64,000 nt of DNA from Acanthornis magna (Eukaryota > Chordata > Aves > Passeriformes > Acanthizidae). The position numbers and the translations under genes were made by a program. The stretch is from assembly GCA_036785705.1 (NCBI GenBank), contig JAWUZG010000160.1, forward strand, positions 248,001-312,000, in the 5' to 3' direction. Positions within the stretch are counted from its first letter, which is position 1. Each line of letters opens with the position of its first letter. The notes beneath the pieces are model-generated. The model worked only from the letters and a program-made list of their open reading frames with translations. It ran no database searches and was not told the DNA's origin. Positions 46,725 through 58,327 of this stretch are shown one piece after another.

Positions 46725-47366
46725 TGTGATAAATGAGTGAATGATAAATGCTGGCTTTCGCATATATGAATTTAACATTTAGAAGTGATGTGTACTGTAT
46801 AAAAATAATGTTAAGATAAAATATAATTAAGTAGAATCAAGCTTAGGGTAAATTGTAACTTCAAGATAGTTGTAATATGCTAGAAAATGTAATAAGAAAT
46901 ACATGGTAATAAATGTCTTTTAAGTTGATAAAACACAGAGCCAGGGATCAAGACATCCTAAAGAAACAAAGAAGATAACTACCAGCATCCCAGGAAATCT
47001 GTTATCTCTACTACACCTCCCAAAAGGAACTGTCACCTACAAATTAAGTTGGAACTGAGGAAACATAGACGGGAGGATTTCAGCCTTCAGTTCTGAGACA
47101 ATCCAGAGGGTCTGAAACTCCAAGACAGGCGCCTTCACTGGCAGAAGGGGGCAAGGATTGGAGGGGGGGAGTTGAGTGAAGTGTAAATTACCTTCTAGGC
47201 TTAACGAATATGTAAGAGTTAAAGAAAGTACTTAAGCTCACTGTGCAATGGATGGGGGTGCCTCTGGCAAAATTGCTAAGCACCCAGTGCTGTTTTGCCT
47301 TTGCTCTATTGATAAATACTCAATATTATACAGTTAAAATTTCGGCCCCTGAATTCATTTATAACA
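46725..47366 (+). repeat. 3' LTR of the provirus
   Basis: It runs from TGTGATAAATGAG to TTATAACA, 642 bp, and ends 109 bp before the copy 7 ATG. Confidence 0.9.
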
Positions 47367-47377
47367 GACAAGATATG

Positions 47378-47398
47378 ATCTCACTTCCTTCCCCTTTG
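47378..47398 (-). promoter_or_regulatory. PU.1-like purine box, copy 7 promoter
   Basis: Minus strand CAAAGGGGAAGGAAGTGAGA and one more base, containing GGAAGTGAG, close to the ETS consensus. Only 11 bases separate it from the provirus LTR. Confidence 0.5.
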
Positions 47399-47475
47399 TT
47401 CCAAGAGCGGTCACCCCGGGGATAGCTGCACCTGGCAGCGTGTGACAGCCAGCCCGGATGGCCAGGGACAGCGGG

Positions 47476-49470
47476 ATGGCAGGGAAGGTGGCACTGCTCC
47501 TGTGGGGTGAGTGCCCCGGGCACAAATCTGACGTCCCGGGGATGGGTCTCGGTGAGGCAGAGAGTGGTGGGGAGGGGGCACAGGGGGGCTGCGGGGTCCC
47601 CTGAGGCCCCCAATGCCAGCAGAGACAGTCTGTGGGGGTGGACGCTGGTGTGACCAAGGTTGTGTTGTGGCCGTAGGGAAAGGAGAAGGGTAACAGGAAC
47701 ATGGGGACATGAACGGGGGGGGACAGCAATGTGGGGTCAGGGATGTCGGGACAGGTGCCATGGGTCTGGGGGATCTCTGGGGTCAGGGCCAGGGGGCCAG
47801 GGGGCCAGGGGTGCAGGGATAGGGAGAAGGGGACAGACACCGTGGGGTGGTGGGGAGAAGAGCTTTGGGGCTGGAGGGGGTGACCTGAGCCAGCACGGGA
47901 TGTCCACAGTGTCCCCATGTCCTGCCTTAGCCTGGGGTGGCCACAGTGTCCCCATCCTTAAGACGTCCCTGCCACTCTGGTGTCCCATGGGGACAGTTTG
48001 GAGACAGCCCCCACACCCGTCTCCTGGTGCCGCTGTCCCCACAGAGCCACCCCCACCCAGCCCTGTCCCTTCTCCCTTCCAGCCCAGACCCTCGGCCTCG
48101 TTGGTGAGTCCTTGGTGGATGCCTTGTCCCCACCCTGCTGTCCCCAGCCCTGTGCTGGCCCTGGCAGGCTGGTGTCCCCTGGTGTCCCCTGGTGTCTCTG
48201 GGTGTCCCCTGGTGTCCGCTGGTGTCCCCTGGTGTCCCCTGGTGTCTCTGGGTGTCCCCTGGTGTCCGCTGGTGTCCCCGGCATCCCCTGGTGTCCCCTG
48301 TCACCCGCAGGTGCCCAGACCACGCAGCTCCTCGTGGATCCCCCCTGGACACCGGCGGTGCTGTGGGACCAGGTGACACTGACCTGCTGGGGCTTGGGGA
48401 CCACCAATGCCACCACCTGGTACAAGGATGGGCAGCGCTGGGGGATGGAGGGACAGGATCAGTTCACTGTCACTGAGAGTGGCACCTATGAGTGTCACAG
48501 ACCCGGCACTGAGCTCAGCGACCCTGTGAGCATCACAAAGAGTGAGAGGCTTTGGGTCCCCACCGCACGGATCCAGGAGCACAGGTGGGGTCTCCTGGGG
48601 TCACTGTGACGGCGCAGGACCCCTGGGTCATAGGTGTCCTGGTTTGTTCCCCTCTGTCCCTGGCAGAGAGGGACATAGAGGGAAGAGGGTGCAGGAGGGG
48701 TCACCTGAGGTCACCAGGGATTTCGGGACCCCTGGGGTGACAGGTGACCCCAGTGGGTCCCACTCTGTCCCTAGGAGTGATTATAGGGATTATTGGTTCC
48801 CTGTTGTTCCTGGTCCTGCTCGTGGCTGTCATCATGCCCTGGCACCGGTGGCACCGCATGAGTGGGTGACAATGGGGGACAGGGGTTGTGGAGAGTGGTG
48901 GGAAGGCCCCCAGAGTGGGGGGACAATAAGGCAGCACCCACAGCCCTGACGTGAGAGGGGCTGAACGCCCCATGAGGTTTCTCGGGCTCCTGTGGAGTTC
49001 AGGGAGGTGTTGGAAGGTCGTGCAGGGATGTTGGGGGTTCTTTCAGAGATCCTGGGGGACTTTGGATGTTCCTTCTCCCTGCCGGGCTTGGAGTTCTCAG
49101 GGCTGAGTGAGGTGGGGGCACTGGGGTGGTCCAGAGTTTCTGGGGGGCTTCAGGGATGCCCGGGTGTCCTGGAGGGATTTGTGGGTCCTGTGGGGGTTCA
49201 GGATTCCTGTGCGGGGTCAGGGCCCCAAGGACCCCACAGTCACCCCCACCTCTTTCCTTTGCAGCCACCAGGAAGCACCAGGACAGGTGAGTGGGGGGCT
49301 CCAGCCATGACCCCCTTTAACCCAAACCCCCAGGATTTCCCATCCCCTCCCACACACCCCCTTATCCCCACAGGCCCCCCCCCGGAACCCACAACACCCC
49401 CAGTGGAAGACCCCCGGGTGACCTGCGCAGAGCTGCTGGGGCCAAATGGGCCACCGTGGGAACCCAGTGA
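47476..49470 (+). CDS. FCRL-like receptor copy 7, single-Ig form
   Basis: Exons: signal 47476-47506 (MAGKVALLLW) and 48083-48103, D1 48311-48541, transmembrane 48775-48861, juxtamembrane 49265-49286, tail 49374-49470. D2 to D5 are gone. Just after D1 the sequence runs into the 3' end of a former D5 exon (CGGATCCAGGAGCACAG), so one deletion joined D1 to D5. The predicted protein is 162 aa. D1 keeps WYKDG, both cysteines and EPPW-like DPPWTPAVLW. The last exon has a run of nine C and is one base longer than in copy 4. As written it ends at TGA 49468-49470; in the unshifted frame (TGA 49499-49501) the ITIM would read VTCAEL (Tyr to Cys), followed by SDIYKDL. It could act as a decoy or dominant-negative partner, or be dying. 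Confidence 0.6.
48171..48300 (+). repeat. 10-bp minisatellite in the copy 7 signal-D1 intron
   Basis: About 13 units of CTGGTGTCCC and variants, with a higher-order period of about 60 bp (the GGGTGTCCCC...GTCCGC block occurs twice). Copies 2, 3, 4, 5, 6, 8 and 9 have one or two units here. Confidence 0.85.
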
Positions 49471-49501
49471 CATCTACAAAGATCTACAACCAAAGTTGTG
49501 A

Positions 49502-50238
49502 CACTCTGGGAAGTGGGCGGCACTGGGGACACTGGGGGTACTGGGGGCACTGGGGGCACTGGGGTTTCCTTCCACAGCTCCTGTGCTTGCCCGTCCCCTA
49601 TGGGTGGTGGTCACAAGTCGGGCAGGGCTGCACAGGGCACGCATTGCTCCCCATTCCCCACACCAAGGACCACGAGGGGCTCCCCTGTCCCTGTTCCTGT
49701 ACCCCCAGGTAATCCCCACTCCCCTCCCAGTGCTCCCAGTAACCCCAGGGGCTCCTTATCCTCTTCTGAGCACCTCCCTATTGCTCCCAGAAAGTCCAGG
49801 GGCTCCGCATTCCCCCTCTCAGTACCCCTCTGATCCCAGTGGCCTCCCATTCCTCCTCCCAATGCCAGAAAGGCACAGGACCCCTGATTTGAAAGCCAAA
49901 TGAAACTTTTTGGTTAAACCGGCAGAAATGGTGTTTCCTTGTTCAGCTCTCTCGGGCTTTAGCAATGGGATTCTCCAATTTTGGGCTGCCACTAAAAACC
50001 AGGGGCAGCTGTCCATCCCAGTGGAGGCACAAAAGGCAAAGATCCCAAAGGGCTGAGAGTAGAATAATTTAACCTGGAGCTCCGTTCCAGAGGGTGGGAA
50101 GTCACGTCGTCCCTCCTGTTCTGATTGAGGATTTGCCCATGGGAAAATGGAGCAGATTTATCCTTGAAGAATTTCCTGCAGTGGTTGTTGTTCCTCTCAG
50201 CTCCTGTGCCTTTGCTGCCAGGGCTCAGGTGTGGTTTC
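49502..50238. other. 3' flank of copy 7
   Basis: Non-coding. It is the reverse complement of the copy 4 3' flank (about 21659-22443). No canonical AATAAA was found close to the stop. Confidence 0.55.
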
Positions 50239-51068
50239 CATCCCAATTTCTTCTGTCCCCTCTGTGGTCCTTGTTATGGATTTAGGCTTCTCAGTGAATT
50301 TCTTCCCATGATCATGCTGGAGACGCTGGCAGGAGGAAGGGGTAAATCCATGATGGACAGCAGCAAGTGGGCACACACAAAAGGCGTGGCTGAGAGCCTC
50401 ACACACCAACGGAATCATTTGGCCAGGGGAGGGCCATAGGGGCTGGGCAGTTTGAGCTGCTGGTGCTGTGTGGCGCTCCGGGAGCGGGAGCTGTCCTTGG
50501 TGCCGGTGCCGGGAGCCGTGCGCTCTCGCCCTGGGCTTTCGAAAGTGCCGGAGCTCAGCACCGCCATGCCTGTGCCCTGCCTGTGCCCGCTGCTGGCGAG
50601 AGGATCCCGGCCGGCCCCGCTGACTCCGACTGGGGCAACGTCCAGTGCCGAGACCGGACACGGCCCGCGTGGGTTTGCAGGGGAGCACCCCCTTCTGTCC
50701 CTGCCGTGCCGGCGCCAGTTGTTACCACCCGGGCAAGTTCTGAGCTTGCACTGGACCCCTCGACAGCTTCGAGTGAGTCCCTGCAGCCTTTGCCTCCTGA
50801 AGCCTCCACAGCTTCCTGCCAGCTGTTGTCATAACCACACCAATGTGGAAAAAAAAGCACTGAGCAGGTTGAAAGCTTTCTTTATTGTCTTGCTATTTCT
50901 GTTCTGTTCTATTTATTTTCTAGTAAAGAACTGTTATTCCTTTTTCTACATTTCTGCCTGAAAGCTCCACAATTTCAAAGCTATAATAATTTGGAGGGCG
51001 GACACTTCCTTCTAATCCAGGAAGGCTTCTGCCTTCCTCAGCCGACATTGCTCTTTTAAACCAGGACA
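50070..51068 (-). mobile_element. Old LTR-like element, inverted paralogue of 20129-21840
   Basis: The minus strand starts TGTCCTGGTTTAAAAGAG at 51068. It lacks the younger insertion found in the paralogue, and the intact target (CATCC on the plus strand) is at 50239-50243. The distal end is approximate. Confidence 0.55.
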
Positions 51069-51823
51069 CTTTCCTATGGAAAAGAGCCATTCTTCGAGGC
51101 CAGGTGCCTGCTGCCAAAGTGGGATCCTGCCTCCTGAAGTTGCGAATGTCCATGGATTTCTCCCAAATGAAACCTGCCAGGATCAGCAGCTCAGGCTGGC
51201 CTTGGACGCCTGGAGCAAGAAATTTAAAATGTTGGGAGTGATGCAGACGGGCACCGCCATTCCCCAGAGCACCCTCACCCCACTGCCAGCTCCAGCCCTG
51301 CCCGGTGCCCCCAGTGCCCAAAGCCCCGTACCTGGCATTCCCTGAACAGTTTCTGATCCCTGGATCTGCTCTGGAGCCTCTGCCAGTCCCGGCCCTGGGG
51401 CTGGCAGGGGGCACAGCTGGGCGAGCAGGGGAGGGCTGGAAGGGAGGCTCTGGAATAGAGGGGCCGGGGTGGTGGAGACCAGGGACCCTGGGGACGTGCC
51501 AGCACGTAAGGAGAGGAATCTTGGACTCAGAGCCCTGGCGTAGGTCACCACTGCCATCGCGCTACAAGTGCCGGGACTGTCACCTGTCATGGGGTGTGGG
51601 GACCAATGGTGGTGATGTTTCCAAACTGACTGTGACAGTGTGTCCAAAGCCACTGTCGCAATGTGTCGGGACTGACTGTTGCCATGGCAATGCCCCCAAC
51701 AGCTCCCTGGACTCCCGGGCACCCTGGAACAAGTTGAGGGGCACTGGGCAGGGTCTGCCCAGAGTTGGGAAGGGCAAATCCAAGGGATGGCATAGATGGA
51801 ATTGCAGCAGGCAAGAGAAGCCA

Positions 51824-52357
51824 TGTTGTGGTGATCTCAACCATCTCGGCAGCTACCAAGGAGCCAAGAGGTCCCAAGACAGCAGACGCACGGTGGTGGG
51901 ACAGCTCTGAGGTGTGAAATACCCCCTGAGTGTTGGTTGGATGGTCTCTCCCTACATTATGTTAATCCTCCTTTGTTGATTGGCCTTGACCTGATCCCTC
52001 GCTCCGCCACTCCCTTCCCCGCATTGGTGGTCGTTGTATCCCCCTGCCTTCTCCCCAGTCCTATTGGCCCTGTATCTCTATCCATGGTCACTCAGGGTTA
52101 TTCGGCCTCTTTTGCTGATGTGCACCTTCGAGAATAAACCATCTTCAGAACTCCACGTGACTGGGACCTCTGTTCTTTGTCTCTGGTGACGCACAAGCTC
52201 TCCAAAGCTCTTGGGTGAGTGTGTGTGCCTTCCATGCGTGAGAAAACGATCTGCCAGCACAGTACCAAGCTGTACTGGCCGTAGTGATCTCTTTGAGCCA
52301 TAGAGACACTTTCGGTAAATGCAGAGCCCTATTCCACTCCACCACCACTCTGCGTCA
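51824..52357 (+). mobile_element. Solo LTR with 6-bp target duplication
   Basis: The 534-bp element runs TGTTGTGGTGATC ... CTGCGTCA with AATAAA at 52133-52138, flanked by AAGCCA and GAGCCA. The paralogous copy 3 flank has the unoccupied sequence AGGAGCCAGAGG, confirming insertion. Confidence 0.75.
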
Positions 52358-52869
52358 GAGCCAGAGGCTGTGAGAGGAACAGCCCTACAGGCAGCAAGCA
52401 CAGGGAGGTAGGAGGGGCATGAGGGGCTGCAGGTGCCAGAGTGGGGATTTCAGGGAGCCCAGAGGGCATCGTTGGGCTTTGGCAGAGCTGTTGTGGAGAC
52501 AGAGGCAATTCCACAGCTCAATCCCTGGCCTGGGCTCTCCCCGGACCCTTCTGCTGTGGGGCTGCTGAGGGTGCAAGAACAACAGGGACCAATGGACAGC
52601 ACAACAGGACCCCGTCAGTAGCATGGCACTGACTGGGACTGCGGGACCCCATCCCCGGGATGAGCCGTGATCTGGAGAGCTGGGAGTACACAGCCAGAGC
52701 CACTGAAAATCCAAGGGACCAACATGGCCAGCACGTGAGTCCGGTGGAGAGTGGCCACTGACAGGGACTGTGGGGGCTGGAGCCAAGTGCCAGCCCCACT
52801 GAGACCGGCTGTGCTGGACATGCTGGAACTCCAGGATGAGCTGGAGGCCAAGGCAACCAAGTGGTGCCA

Positions 52870-53220
52870 ACATGGACATTGCCAATGCCTTTGTCCCCAT
52901 TGTTTTGGCAGCAGAGGGCAGGACACAGTTTGCCTTGATCTGGAGGGGCACCCAGAGCCCCTGGAACCACCTGGAAGCACAGCCCCACCCTGTGCCATGG
53001 ATGGATCCCAACTGCCCTGGAAAAAGGGGAGGCTCTGGAACATCAACAGTGCCTTGGTGACATCATCATGTGGGGGAACACGGCAGAGGAGGGTTTTGAG
53101 ACAGGGGAGAGGAGAATCCAAAGCCTCCCGAAGGCCGCTTTGGCCATCAAAACAATGAAGGCCCAGGGCCCTGCCAGGTTCCTCCTGGTGGACAAAACAT
53201 GCCAGGGGAAATGTCTGGGG
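52870..53220 (+). pseudogene. Degraded retroviral reverse-transcriptase relic
   Basis: Sister of the relic at 18500-18910 in opposite orientation. TWRG-type and GDIIMWGN-type pieces sit in the order expected of an RT palm, with the YxDD box altered and frames broken. Confidence 0.6.
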
Positions 53221-54030
53221 TTTGTTCCTTGTCGGGGGCTTTCCCTGGAAATCATTCCTTTTGTGACTCTTTTGATTCTGAATCTTGTTCCTGTTGTTGG
53301 TTTTCTTCTCTCGTTGCTGTTTGCAGGAAATTGTTCTTCTCTCAGCCCTTTGTGATCTTTGCCTTTTGTGCCTCCACTGGGAGGGGCAGGGGCAGCAGCC
53401 CCTGGTTTTTAGTGGCAGCCTAAAATTGGAGAATCCCATTGCTAAAGGCTGAGAGAGCTGAACAAAGAAACACCATTTCTGCCAGTTTAACCAAAAAGCT
53501 GCATTTTGGGATGAACAACAGGGAAATGGGACCTGTGCCTCCCTGGCACTGGGAAGTGGAATGGGGAGTCACTGCAATCATGGATGCTGGGAGGGGGAAT
53601 GGGAACCCCTGAGTGTTCTGGGAGCACTGGAGGGGCACAGGGAAAGGGGGAGCTTCTGGGGGTACTGGGAGCACTGGGATTGAGAATGGGGACACTGGGA
53701 GGGGGAGTAGAGAGCTCCACATGGTACTGGGAGCACTGTGGAAAGAGGAATGGGGAAGTTGCTGGGGGTACTGGGAGCGCTGGGATGGGGAGTGGGGAAC
53801 CACTGGGGGTGCTGGAAGTGAGACAGGGGAACCCCTGCTGGTACTGGAAGGAGGATTGGGAAGCAGTGGCCACCCTGTGCAGCCCCCCTCCCCCAACGTG
53901 TGACCACCTCACTGGACATGATGGGCAACCAGTGAAGCTGAGAGGAACGGGGGGTCCAGTGTACCCCAGTGCCCCTTTGGTGGCCCCAGTGTCACAGCAG
54001 ATTGCCAATGATGTCACTGAGTTCCTGCAG

Positions 54031-57000
54031 TCACTCATGGGCTTCTGGCACCTCTGCGTAGGTCACCTGGGGGTCCTGGTGCACAGTGGTGTGGGGGAGC
54101 CCTGTGAGAGATACTGGTTGGGGGGACCTGGATGGGGGTGACACCCACGGGTAACTGTTGGAGTTTGGGGGGCGGCGGAATTTTTTTCCCCTTTCTGTTG
54201 CTAGGTAACCAACAACCAGGTACTTAAGAAGACAAAAGATGTGGCTGGGGGTGTGACGAGGAGAGTATCTGGCCATCAGTAACTTCTCACTCTCACTGGA
54301 TTTGGGGAAGGGGAAGAGCGGAAACTGCTCTCTCCTTTTCGCAGCATCTGTGGAGAAGCCCAGCTCTGCACTGCTTTCTCTTCCTTGCTGGGGTGAGCTT
54401 TCGTTCAGGGAAAAAGCACAGGATTCCAATCCCCTCTTCCCCTTCTGGAGTGAGCATCTTCCCGGCTGCGCTTGCAGCTGCTGGGAAGGGGGCCTGACTG
54501 CCGCCACCCCATACCCCGCCTGCTGGAACGCACTGCCACAACTATGGTGTTCCTGCTACCTTTTGGGGACAACCCTGGGTGAGCCAGTCCTGTCGCTCCA
54601 TCTCCCTACTCTGAGCTCCCTGCTCAGCCCATCCTGCTCATGCCATCCCTGCGCAGCCCGTCCTGCTGCGCACCAGTCGCTGCCCAGCCCGTCCTGCTGC
54701 ACACCATCCCTGCCCAGCCCATCCGCCATTGCCCACATGAGACCTGCCCTTGCTCGACAGCGCCCCCTGCAGCTGTGCGGGAGCCATCACACCTGCCCTG
54801 CCCGGCCGGGAGCCAACAGCGCCCCTGCTGACTGTGACCGTGACTGCACCAAACGGGAAAGTGCCTGGCAGCCCAGGGACATCTGCCACCGCGTTTTTGA
54901 TTTTGTTTGTTGTTACTATTGTTGTTATTGATTGTCTGCCTCGTTAGAGATACGAGTAAAGAACTATTATTCCTTTTCCCATATCTTTGCCTGAAAGCCC
55001 TTGATTCCAAAGTTATAATAATTCAGAGGGAAGGGGGGTCACATTCTCTATTCTAAGGGAGGTTCCTTAGCAGACACCTGTCTTTCAAACCGAGACCTTC
55101 CTTAGCAGACACCAGTCTTTCAAACCAAGACAGTGACGTGTCCCTGTTCCTCCCTGTACTCACCCCCTGCCTGCTCAGTGCCTATGATGTGGGTGTACAG
55201 CACCTCCCCCTCTTCCCAGGGGGCTGAAGCCTCCAAGGGGCCCCTGTGGGAAACAAAGGGGGTGTGGAGGGGATCTGCAGAGGAGGGAAAAGGGGATCCA
55301 TGGCTGTAGCCCCCCACTCACCTGTCCTGGGGCTTCCTGGCTGCTGCAAGGAAAAGTGAGGGAATGACTCTCACATCCCCAGGGAGCCTGAATCCTCCAG
55401 GGACCCTGGGTCATCCAACCCCACATGGGATCCCCCTTTCCCTCCAGGGCCTCTGAGCACTCCCCAAAGCCCTCAGAAGCACTGAACCACCCCGACCTTC
55501 CTGTGGCCTCTGAGTTCCCAGGACCCCATGCCCAGCAGGGAGATGCACCCCCCAGATCCCCCCAAGATCCCTCGAGACCCCTCAACATCCCTGCACAGCC
55601 CTCCAAGACCTCCCGAGAGACCCCAGGAGCTCCCAGTAAAACCCTAATGCTCCTCAAGGCCCCCCCCCCGGTATGACCCAGGAGTCCCTGAAGACCACCC
55701 CCCAAACATCCCAGGAGCCAGAGCCAAGGTCACTGGGGGCTCAGCCCCCACCATGTCAGGAGCTGTGGGTGCAATCCCATTCCCTCAAATATTGGTGTCT
55801 CTCTCCAATCCAAGGATGCTTGTCCACCCCCATTGTCACCTACCCATGTGCTGCCACCACTGACAGATCATGATGAGACCCAGGAGCAGGACAAGGAACA
55901 ACAGGAACCTGTCTACCCCTGCAGCCACTGCTGGGGGATAAGGGATTCTGTGCATGGCTCCACCTGGAGACAGAAGGTCCTCATCACCCAGGGCGGTGAC
56001 CCATGGTGGCAGTGGCTGTCACCCGGAGTGGGTTGGGATGAGGATGTGATGGGTGGGATGGGCAATGCCATGACTGGTGAGTGCCCCCATCCCCGCACTC
56101 ACTGTGCTCCGTGATGCGGAGCCGGGCACTGCTGTTCTGCACGGCACCCTCCTCGGAGCGCACCTCGCAGCTGTAATTGCCCGAGTGGGACACACCCACG
56201 GCGGGCACCAGCAGCTGTGGGGACCCCTGTAGGCCCCCCACCAGCTGCCCGTCCCGGTAGAAGAGGTGCAGGAAGGGGAGCTTGGGGCTGCAGGGGACTG
56301 GGAGTGCTGAGGCAGCTGAGATTCAGGGGGGAGCCCCCGATGGGCTCGGGGGGACCCTCCAGCACTGGCACCGTGAAGAGCTGTGGGAAGGAGACACAGG
56401 AGGAGATTGTGGCCCCAAACCAGCAGGGGAGGGGCTACTGGGGTGCAGGATTGTGGGGGTGCTCACTGTTCACTGTCAGGAGGGGAACACGGTGATGCAC
56501 TGCCTGCTGGGGATGGGAGAGGGAATACCAGGGTATGGGGGTGTTGGCTGTGGGGGTGCTCACCCTCTACTGTCACTGTCACCGGCACTGACTCCAACCA
56601 TTCGATGCCCACCCAGCCCCTGCAGCGGTAGCAGCCGCTGTGTTTCAGCTGCAGGGGGGACAGGGACAACTCCGTCCCATTGAGGGGTCCCTCCAGATCC
56701 TTCTCCTCGTGGTAAAATTGCACTCTGGTAACAGACTTGTCCATCCAGCACCGGCAATGCAGTGTCACCGTGTCCCCCTTCAGCGGCACCTGTGCCAACA
56801 CCTGCAGCACCAGCCGGTCTGTGGGACAGAGGGGTCCTGTCACACTAAGGGACTCAAGAGGGGTCCGGGATAGTCCCCATTACACCAGGGACCAGTGGAA
56901 ATAGTCCCCAGTGTCTGCTGAGCCTCCAGCCACCAGAGGTGGCCCCATCACAGCCTGGAGCACCACAGGGGTCCCACCACACTGGGATGCACTGGTGTGC

Positions 57001-58227
57001 ACTGGAACAAAGTGGTGTTTGTGCACAAGGAACCAATGGGATGAGCTGGGATGTCCCCATGTGCAGGGGACAGGCCCTCATCAAAACAAGGACGTGAAGC
57101 AACCCATGGGCAGGGGCCCACCCAGACCCCTCAAAGGGGCACAGGTGCCCATCCCCCCACTCACCATTTAAGACCCTCACAGGGGAGCTCAGCCTGGTGC
57201 CAGCTCTGTGACACTGGTAGGTGCCACTCTCGTTGGCAATGAAGTGCTCAGGTGCTTTCTGCCACAAGTGCTGCCAGTCCTTGTACCAGGTGGTGGCATT
57301 GGGGTTCCCTGAGCCCTGGCAGGTCAGTGTCACCTGGTCTCACAGCACCGCCGGTGTCCAGGGGGTCTCCACAAGGAGCTGGGTGGTCTGGGCACCTGTG
57401 GGTGACAGGGGACACCAGCCTGCCAGGGCCAGCATGGGGCTGGGGACAGTGGGGCAGGGACATGGCATCCCCCAGAGGACTCACCAGCCAGGCCGAGGGT
57501 CTGGGCTGGAAGGGAGAAGGTAGAGGGTCTGGGTGGGGGTGACCACATAGGGACAGCAGCCCCCAGGTTTTGTGGTGTGAGGACTGTTCCTAAACTGTCC
57601 CCATGAGGTCACTTGCTCTTGTGGGGAAGTGCCCGGGGATGGTCCCCAACATGTCTGGAGAGGCCATGGGACATGTCTGTGTCACAGCTGCCCACACACC
57701 ACATCTGTGTGGCACAGACATCTCAGGGACAAGAACAGTACGTCTACCCCACGCTGAGGAGGAATATAGGGACACTGTGGATACCCCAGGCATGGGGACA
57801 CCATGGCCACCCCAGGCTGGCACAGGTCACCCCCACCAGCCCCATGGCACCTGTCCCCATGGCCCACCCCCATTGTACCCCTGTCCCTTTTCCCTGGTTC
57901 TGCATCCCTGTGTCCCTGTCCTTGTTCCCCCACCTGCCCCACTCCCAAGAAGCCTTCCGCCATATTCTTGTCCATACATCCCTTTACCCTTCTTCCTGTG
58001 CCCATCATTACACTCCTGTCTCTCCCTTTTTGTCTCCATGACCACCCCACAACCCTGGTCACACCAGTGTCCCCCCACATGGAGTGGCTCTGCTCGTGTT
58101 GGGGACCTCTGCAGCCCCCCTGTGCCCCCTCCCCACCACTCTCTGCCTCCTCAGGGCCCATTCCCGGGGCATCAGGCCCATGCCCGGGGTACTTACCCCA
58201 CAGGAGCAGCACCACCTTCCTGGCCAT
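54031..58227 (-). pseudogene. FCRL-like receptor copy 8, two tyrosine motifs but broken ectodomain
   Basis: Exons on the minus strand: signal 58197-58227 and about 57490-57510, D1 57165-57395, D2 56564-56818, D3 56103-56382, transmembrane 55844-55930, juxtamembrane 55322-55343, tails 55164-55243 and 54031-54101. D4 and D5 are absent. The tail is the best preserved in the array, with VLYTHI and VTYAEV, both matching the ITIM pattern. D1 has TGA at 57340-57342 replacing the Trp of AVLW. The D3 acceptor is AC in place of AG, and D3 has a 1-base insertion near 56280. A solo LTR of 977 bp lies in the last intron. A full receptor is unlikely, but the intact tail suggests recent loss. Confidence 0.75.
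54156..55132 (-). mobile_element. Solo LTR in the last intron of copy 8
   Basis: The minus strand runs TGTCTTGGTTTG ... AAACTCCAACA, flanked by GTGAC and GTAAC (plus strand), a 4-of-5 target duplication. The first 70 bp contain a 35-bp tandem duplication (55063-55097 and 55098-55132). Same orientation as the gene. Confidence 0.75.
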
Positions 58228-58305
58228 CGCAGTGTCCCCAACCATCTGGGCTGGCTGTCACACACTGCTGGGGCCACCTGTCCTTTTTTGTGGTGCTCTT
58301 CGGCC

Positions 58306-58327
58306 AAAGGGGGCAGAAGCGAGGTCA
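58306..58327 (+). promoter_or_regulatory. Degenerate PU.1-like box, copy 8 promoter
   Basis: AAAGGGGGCAGAAGCGAGG in the conserved place; the GGAAGGAAG core is changed to GGCAGAAG. Confidence 0.35.

Larger units (their letters stand above)
42452..47366 (+). mobile_element. Young endogenous retrovirus with two LTRs
   Basis: The 4915-bp provirus has LTRs of 641 and 642 bp (42452-43092, 46725-47366), a primer-binding site directly after the 5' LTR and a polypurine tract directly before the 3' LTR. The LTRs differ by four substitutions and one indel as read, so insertion is recent. Flanks are GACAG and GACAA, an imperfect 5-bp duplication. The 3.6 kb interior has no recognisable reverse transcriptase, integrase or protease, so the copy looks non-autonomous. 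It sits in the proximal promoter of receptor copy 7. Confidence 0.85.
51069..54030. repeat. 3' flank of copy 8, inverted paralogue of the copy 3 flank
   Basis: From about 51069 to 53480 it matches the reverse complement of about 18240-20128, apart from the solo LTR at 51824-52357. The stretch 53480-54030 has repeated GGGAGCACTGG-type units and no recognised exon. Confidence 0.65.
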
